Source: Spirosoma linguale DSM 74 (lineage in GTDB: Bacteria > Bacteroidota > Bacteroidia > Cytophagales > Spirosomataceae). From it: a DNA stretch of 64,000 bases. Made by a program: the position numbers and the translations under genes. This document shows positions 60,950 through 64,000 of this stretch, in pieces (position 1 is the first letter of the stretch; every line of letters starts with the position of its first letter). The stretch spans positions 372,001 to 436,000 of the forward strand of contig CP001769.1 of NCBI GenBank assembly GCA_000024525.1. Reading direction: 5' to 3'. Under the pieces are notes generated by a model, which saw nothing but the letters and a program-made list of their open reading frames with translations, ran no database searches and had not been told where the DNA came from.

Positions 60950-61462
60950 ATGAACATGACACATGTAAGTCGTTTACTAGCCTGGGTATTCGTTGTAACA
61001 ATGCCCCTTTGGTTTGGCAGCTGCAAAAACAATGACAGCAACGGTGGAGATCCTGTAACGCCAAACTCGGTGGAAGGAAGCTGGAAAATTTCGGGTATGA
61101 AGCTATCCGATGGCAAAACAACCCAGGATTACCTGGCACTGATGAAACAGTATGCCGGTGAGGATGTCGTTGCCTGTCTGACTGATATAACCTTCACGCT
61201 CAAGGGTAATGGCACCGTAACCGGTACTGATTCGCCGAAGTGTAAGTCTAATGGGGCTGATGAATACAACCCCGTCGGAAAACAGGCTACCTGGAAAACA
61301 GCGGGGAATAAACTGACAATTACCGGCGAGGACGGCCCGTCTACCTACGATTATACCATCAATGGAAACGTAATGACCTGGAGCATTCTGGAAAAGGATG
61401 ACCTTGATGGCGATGGGGTCGAGGAAACCTACACCACCACGGTCGAATTCAAACGGGTATAA
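60950..61462 (+). CDS. Lipocalin-like lipoprotein
   Basis: A 170-residue envelope lipoprotein. The signal ends in LWFGSCKNND, giving a lipidated Cys near residue 25, followed by an Asn/Ser/Gly linker and a beta-barrel body (SVEGSWKISGMKLSD, then FTLKGNGTVTG, and ATWKTAGNKLTITGEDG). This matches the lipocalin-like domain common in Bacteroidota lipoproteins. It has a DLDGDGVEE acidic loop near the C-terminus that could bind calcium. Its ligand is unknown. It converges on the SMUG2-type gene. Confidence 0.83.
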   Translation: MNMTHVSRLLAWVFVVTMPLWFGSCKNNDSNGGDPVTPNSVEGSWKISGMKLSDGKTTQDYLALMKQYAGEDVVACLTDITFTLKGNGTVTGTDSPKCKSNGADEYNPVGKQATWKTAGNKLTITGEDGPSTYDYTINGNVMTWSILEKDDLDGDGVEETYTTTVEFKRV

Positions 61463-61500
61463 CTATATAGCTCGTCAGTCACTAACACCCCCAAACGCAA

Positions 61501-61540
61501 GCCTGCGGAAGACGCGTATCAACACGAGTTTTCCGCAGGC
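61501..61540. terminator. Bidirectional terminator hairpin
   Basis: GCCTGCGGAA (61501-61510) pairs exactly with TTCCGCAGGC (61531-61540) around a 20-nt loop, between the convergent lipoprotein and glycosylase genes. Confidence 0.65.
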
Positions 61541-61544
61541 CTGT

Positions 61545-62237
61545 TCATTCAGTACATTCATGCAGGGTGGTAATGTAGCTCTCCAGATACGCTGGCATCG
61601 CTTTGCTTTTATATTGCAGGATATAGCGTGGATGGTCGAGGGTGACGATCCGCTCGAAGAAACCCTGTTGGTCGTTCAGTCTGCGTAGATACGTTTCGTT
61701 TTTCCGGCCCAGACACACGGCTATGCGCCTGTTACTGCCAAATTCCAGTTGCGTACGAACGGTGTCGGTAATGGATGGCCAAAGGGCTTCGGTGGTGGCC
61801 CGGTCATCGTAAAAGTTGTAGTTTTTAGGGCCGCTGCCCGGCATGGTTTTGGTAAGCGCCAGCGGAAATAGAGAGGTCAGGAAAAAGCGGCTATAAAACG
61901 CCTTCGCCCCACCAAACGCATCGACGACCTGATAAATGAACCGGCTCGACAGTTCGGGTGTATCTCGTAAGTCGTTGTCGATGCCGCAATACCGGCGCAG
62001 GTTTTGGGGTGTGGTAAAGGAAATGCCCGTTACGCCCGCGCCAAATCGCCCCGGATTGATACCTAGTATAAACACACGCGGAGTGGTATCGGAAAAAAAG
62101 CTAGTGTAGAACTCGCTGACAATGGCCTTTACCTCCGGCTGCTGATAGGGATTCATGACGCCTGTATCGGGCGGCAGGTTGGTCGGAGCAGCCAGCGAGT
62201 CATAATACGCAATGGCTTTGTCGGCGAAGGTTGTCAT
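61545..62237 (-). CDS. SMUG2-type uracil-DNA glycosylase family protein
   Basis: A 230-residue member of the uracil-DNA glycosylase superfamily of the SMUG2/DUF4918 type. Motif 1 is FILGINPGRFGAGVTG (57-72), including the GINPG loop, and the C-terminal motif is LDHPRYILQYK, with the conserved His near 206. The TSLFPLAL and NYNFYDD segments are typical. Related proteins excise uracil and oxidised pyrimidines from DNA. The 38-bp-arm hairpin lies just upstream of its start codon on the minus strand. Confidence 0.88.
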   Translation of the reverse strand: MTTFADKAIAYYDSLAAPTNLPPDTGVMNPYQQPEVKAIVSEFYTSFFSDTTPRVFILGINPGRFGAGVTGISFTTPQNLRRYCGIDNDLRDTPELSSRFIYQVVDAFGGAKAFYSRFFLTSLFPLALTKTMPGSGPKNYNFYDDRATTEALWPSITDTVRTQLEFGSNRRIAVCLGRKNETYLRRLNDQQGFFERIVTLDHPRYILQYKSKAMPAYLESYITTLHECTE

Positions 62238-62257
62238 TTTTAGCTACTGTTTAGAAA

Positions 62258-62344
62258 GCTAAAGGGTGAGTGGTGAGCGGCAGGTCAAACGCCATATCTT
62301 CAAGACATGGCGTTTGACCTGCCGCTCACCACTCACCCTTTAGC
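62258..62344. terminator. Perfect 38-bp-arm hairpin, VWA gene / SMUG2 gene
   Basis: The arms 62258-62295 and 62307-62344 are exact reverse complements around an 11-nt loop; the left arm starts GCTAAAGGGTGAGTGG. It begins 10 bp past the VWA stop codon on the minus strand and ends 20 bp before the SMUG2 start. It should block or end transcription of the VWA gene, but its length is far beyond a normal terminator. Confidence 0.75.
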
Positions 62345-62354
62345 GAAAGCTGCT

Positions 62355-63458
62355 TTATTTAATGTTTTTCCGGCGGTTGCGCTGGAAGTCCTCGAACATC
62401 ATATTGCCTAAACCCTGCAAACCACTGTAATAAGCCCGGCCATTGTTTACTTTGGTAAACTCCTGCACAAACTGCTTGAGGTAGGGGTCTGAAGCAATCA
62501 TGAACGTCGTGATAGGAATCTCCAGCCGACGGCATTGGGCGGCCAATGTCAGAGTTTTGCTAACGACTTTGCGGTCGAGTCCGAATGAGTTCTTGTAGTA
62601 TTTGATCCCTTCTTTCAAACAGGTCGGTTTGCCGTCGGTGATCATGAATATCTGCTTGTTCTTGTTCTTCCGCCGACGCAGCAGGTCCATAGACAGTTCA
62701 AGTCCGGCTACCGTATTGGTGTGGTAAGGGCCAACTTCCAGATAGGGAAGCTCTTTAGCCTGAATCTGCCAGGCATCGTTACCAAACACCACAATGTCGA
62801 GCGTGTCTTTAGGGTATTTCTGTTTGATAAGTTCAACCAGCGCAAGGGCAACCTTTTTAGCGGGTGTAATGCGGTCTTCGCCGTACAGAATCATCGAGTG
62901 GCTAATGTCGATCATCAGCACCGTCGACGTTTGTGTTTTCTGCTCCTTTTCCGTCACCTCCAGGTCGCGCTCCATGAGTCGGAACTCCTCAACTCCGCTG
63001 TTAATCTGCGCGTTTTTGATGGATTCGGTCATGGAAATCTGTTCCAGCGTATCGCCAAACTGATACGTGCGCAGGTCGCTGCTTAGTTCGTCGCCTGTTC
63101 CAGTATAGGGCGTATTATGATTCCCACCCGATTTAGATCGTTTGAGTTTTCCGAAAATTTCTTCCAGAGCGCTGCGCCGAATCGTTTGTTCGCTTTTGGG
63201 CGTCATAACGATCTTGCCTTCCTGGTTTTCTTCGGTCAGATAGCCTTTTTCTTTCAGGTCGTCGAAGAAGTTACCGATGCCGTATTTGTCATCGGTGAGG
63301 CCATATTGCCGGTCGAGCTGGCTCATCCAGGCCATCGCCTGTTCTACGTCGCCGGAGGTAAGAAGCAGTAACTGCTGGAAGATATTCAGCAACTGGTCAA
63401 ATTTGCTGCCTTCCTTTTGTTCGGGTGGTATGTAATCAGAAAATTGAAAGCCTTTCAT
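62355..63458 (-). CDS. VWA domain-containing protein
   Basis: A 367-residue protein with a helical N-terminal part (about 1-170) and a C-terminal von Willebrand A domain. The metal-ion-dependent adhesion site DxSxS is D184-I-S186-H-S188, with the later Thr in YHTNTVAGLE and Asp in MITDGKPT. It has no signal peptide. Proteins of this form pair with MoxR-like or chelatase-like AAA+ ATPases; the candidate partner at 43501 is 17 kb away. It ends next to a very long hairpin. Confidence 0.92.
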   Translation of the reverse strand: MKGFQFSDYIPPEQKEGSKFDQLLNIFQQLLLLTSGDVEQAMAWMSQLDRQYGLTDDKYGIGNFFDDLKEKGYLTEENQEGKIVMTPKSEQTIRRSALEEIFGKLKRSKSGGNHNTPYTGTGDELSSDLRTYQFGDTLEQISMTESIKNAQINSGVEEFRLMERDLEVTEKEQKTQTSTVLMIDISHSMILYGEDRITPAKKVALALVELIKQKYPKDTLDIVVFGNDAWQIQAKELPYLEVGPYHTNTVAGLELSMDLLRRRKNKNKQIFMITDGKPTCLKEGIKYYKNSFGLDRKVVSKTLTLAAQCRRLEIPITTFMIASDPYLKQFVQEFTKVNNGRAYYSGLQGLGNMMFEDFQRNRRKNIK

Positions 63459-63477
63459 ACGAATTGTCGTTTGTAGA

Positions 63478-63495
63478 GCCGCAATACCTTGCGGC
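63478..63495. terminator. Small perfect hairpin downstream of Uma2 gene
   Basis: GCCGCAA-TACC-TTGCGGC (63478-63495) forms a 7-bp stem with a 4-nt loop between the VWA start and the Uma2 stop. No clear T-run follows on the minus strand, so its role is uncertain. Confidence 0.4.
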
Positions 63496-63586
63496 TTGGG
63501 TAGGCGTCAGCAATACAGTTGCCCCTAAAAAGGAAGATACCAACGTATTGTTTGAACAGCGTGCTTCGCGGATTTGTTCGGTCTGC

Positions 63587-64000
63587 TTATAACTCAATTG
63601 TCAGGGTTAAGTCTGGTAAAACGTCCTCGCCGGTTAACTGAACGCTTGCTCCTTCTTTGATTTCAATGGAGCCGTTTTCGCGGTAAATAAACACCTGCCG
63701 ACCCGCCCGGTCAATGAGCCAGCCAAGTTTGCATCCGTTATCCCGATACTCTTCCATTTTTGCTTTCAACTCGGTCAAATCATCGCTTTTGGAGCGAATC
63801 TCGACCAAAAAGTCCGGACAAAGTGGTGCAAAGCCCTGGCGTTCCGGTTCGGGAATAGCCTCCCACCGCTCACGGCTGACCCAGGCTACATCGGGTGAGC
63901 GCACGGCTGAGTTCGGTAGTTTAAAACCGGTGGAAGAGTCGAACACATAGCCAAGTTTCAGTCGACGGTTCCAACTCCAGATTTCGCCGGAAATATCGGC
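63587..64000 (-). CDS. Uma2 family protein, partial (cut by window edge)
   Basis: A Uma2-type (DUF820, PD-(D/E)XK-like) protein that continues past the right edge; the reading frame is open from 63587 to 64000 without a stop. Seen motifs: GEIWSWNRRLKLGYVFDSSTG, split at the edge, the RSPDVAWVSRERWE stretch, the core PDFLVEIRSKSDDLTELKAKM and the DNGCKLGWLID segment. The acidic residues and Lys/Glu of the nuclease fold are in place. Uma2 genes are common in Cytophagales and cyanobacteria; their biological role is not settled. Confidence 0.9.
   Translation of the reverse strand, partial: ADISGEIWSWNRRLKLGYVFDSSTGFKLPNSAVRSPDVAWVSRERWEAIPEPERQGFAPLCPDFLVEIRSKSDDLTELKAKMEEYRDNGCKLGWLIDRAGRQVFIYRENGSIEIKEGASVQLTGEDVLPDLTLTIEL

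Overview
This window looks like chromosomal DNA of a Cytophagales-type Bacteroidota, most like Spirosoma or a close relative; the genus is an inference. The evidence is: C-terminal Por/T9SS sorting domains on secreted proteins, SusC/TonB-type and PorT-like outer-membrane proteins, the order pheT / coiled-coil gene / zapA / rny, Bacteroidota-type promoter boxes (TAnnTTTG) and few Shine-Dalgarno sequences, and GC content near 50%. I see no rRNA, tRNA, CRISPR array, transposase or phage gene. The gene content is mostly housekeeping and carbohydrate/envelope functions.

Layout. 1-8 kb (minus): an exported gene cut by the edge, an M1 peptidase with a T9SS signal, a DUF4230 protein, rny, zapA, a coiled-coil gene and pheT. 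8-16 kb: a DUF1684 protein, then a plus-strand run with a sugar 3,4-ketoisomerase, a DegT-type aminotransferase, a GT2 glycosyltransferase and a methyltransferase (a likely 3-amino-deoxysugar cassette), ribE, a PASTA protein, a T9SS-secreted protein and a rhodanese; miaA converges on it. 17-25 kb: an HxlR regulator, a PliI-like protein, a beta-barrel protein with an SGNH lipoprotein, a Kbp-like BON-LysM protein, a DUF937 protein, a small lipoprotein, a trypsin-fold protein, an M20 hydrolase and an ECF sigma factor. 26-30 kb: a fucose module (GH29 fucosidase, manA, a fucose-dehydrogenase-like SDR, a mutarotase). 30-36 kb: a membrane-protein/HTH pair, a CocE-type hydrolase, DUF427, and an osmoprotectant ABC transporter whose permease is fused to its binding protein. 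36-45 kb: Mpg glycosylase, a PIN toxin-antitoxin-like pair, yicC, a pdxA with a 207-residue disordered N-terminal extension, a 2-hydroxyacid dehydrogenase, a seven-repeat IPT/TIG lipoprotein and a MoxR-like ATPase. 45-54 kb: a beta-helix/DUF11 protein, a DUF3347 protein, a YbjQ protein, a LytS/LytTR two-component pair and a TonB-dependent receptor. 54-64 kb: YceI, a Tat-exported sugar isomerase, a multidomain PQQ-type dehydrogenase/cytochrome c, a flavin monooxygenase with a divergent LysR, a lipocalin-like lipoprotein, a SMUG2-type glycosylase, a VWA protein and a partial Uma2 gene.

The strongest unexplained signal is non-coding. Two related nested palindromic elements (29925-30046 and 48763-48897) share arms of about 50 bp that are themselves built of smaller palindromes. 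Separately, many gene ends carry long perfect or near-perfect inverted repeats with arms of 13-38 bp whose sequences are unrelated to one another. I found no gene cluster I would confidently call a new system; the palindromes, the PdxA fusion and the Lys-to-Asn change in the dehydrogenase are the best leads.
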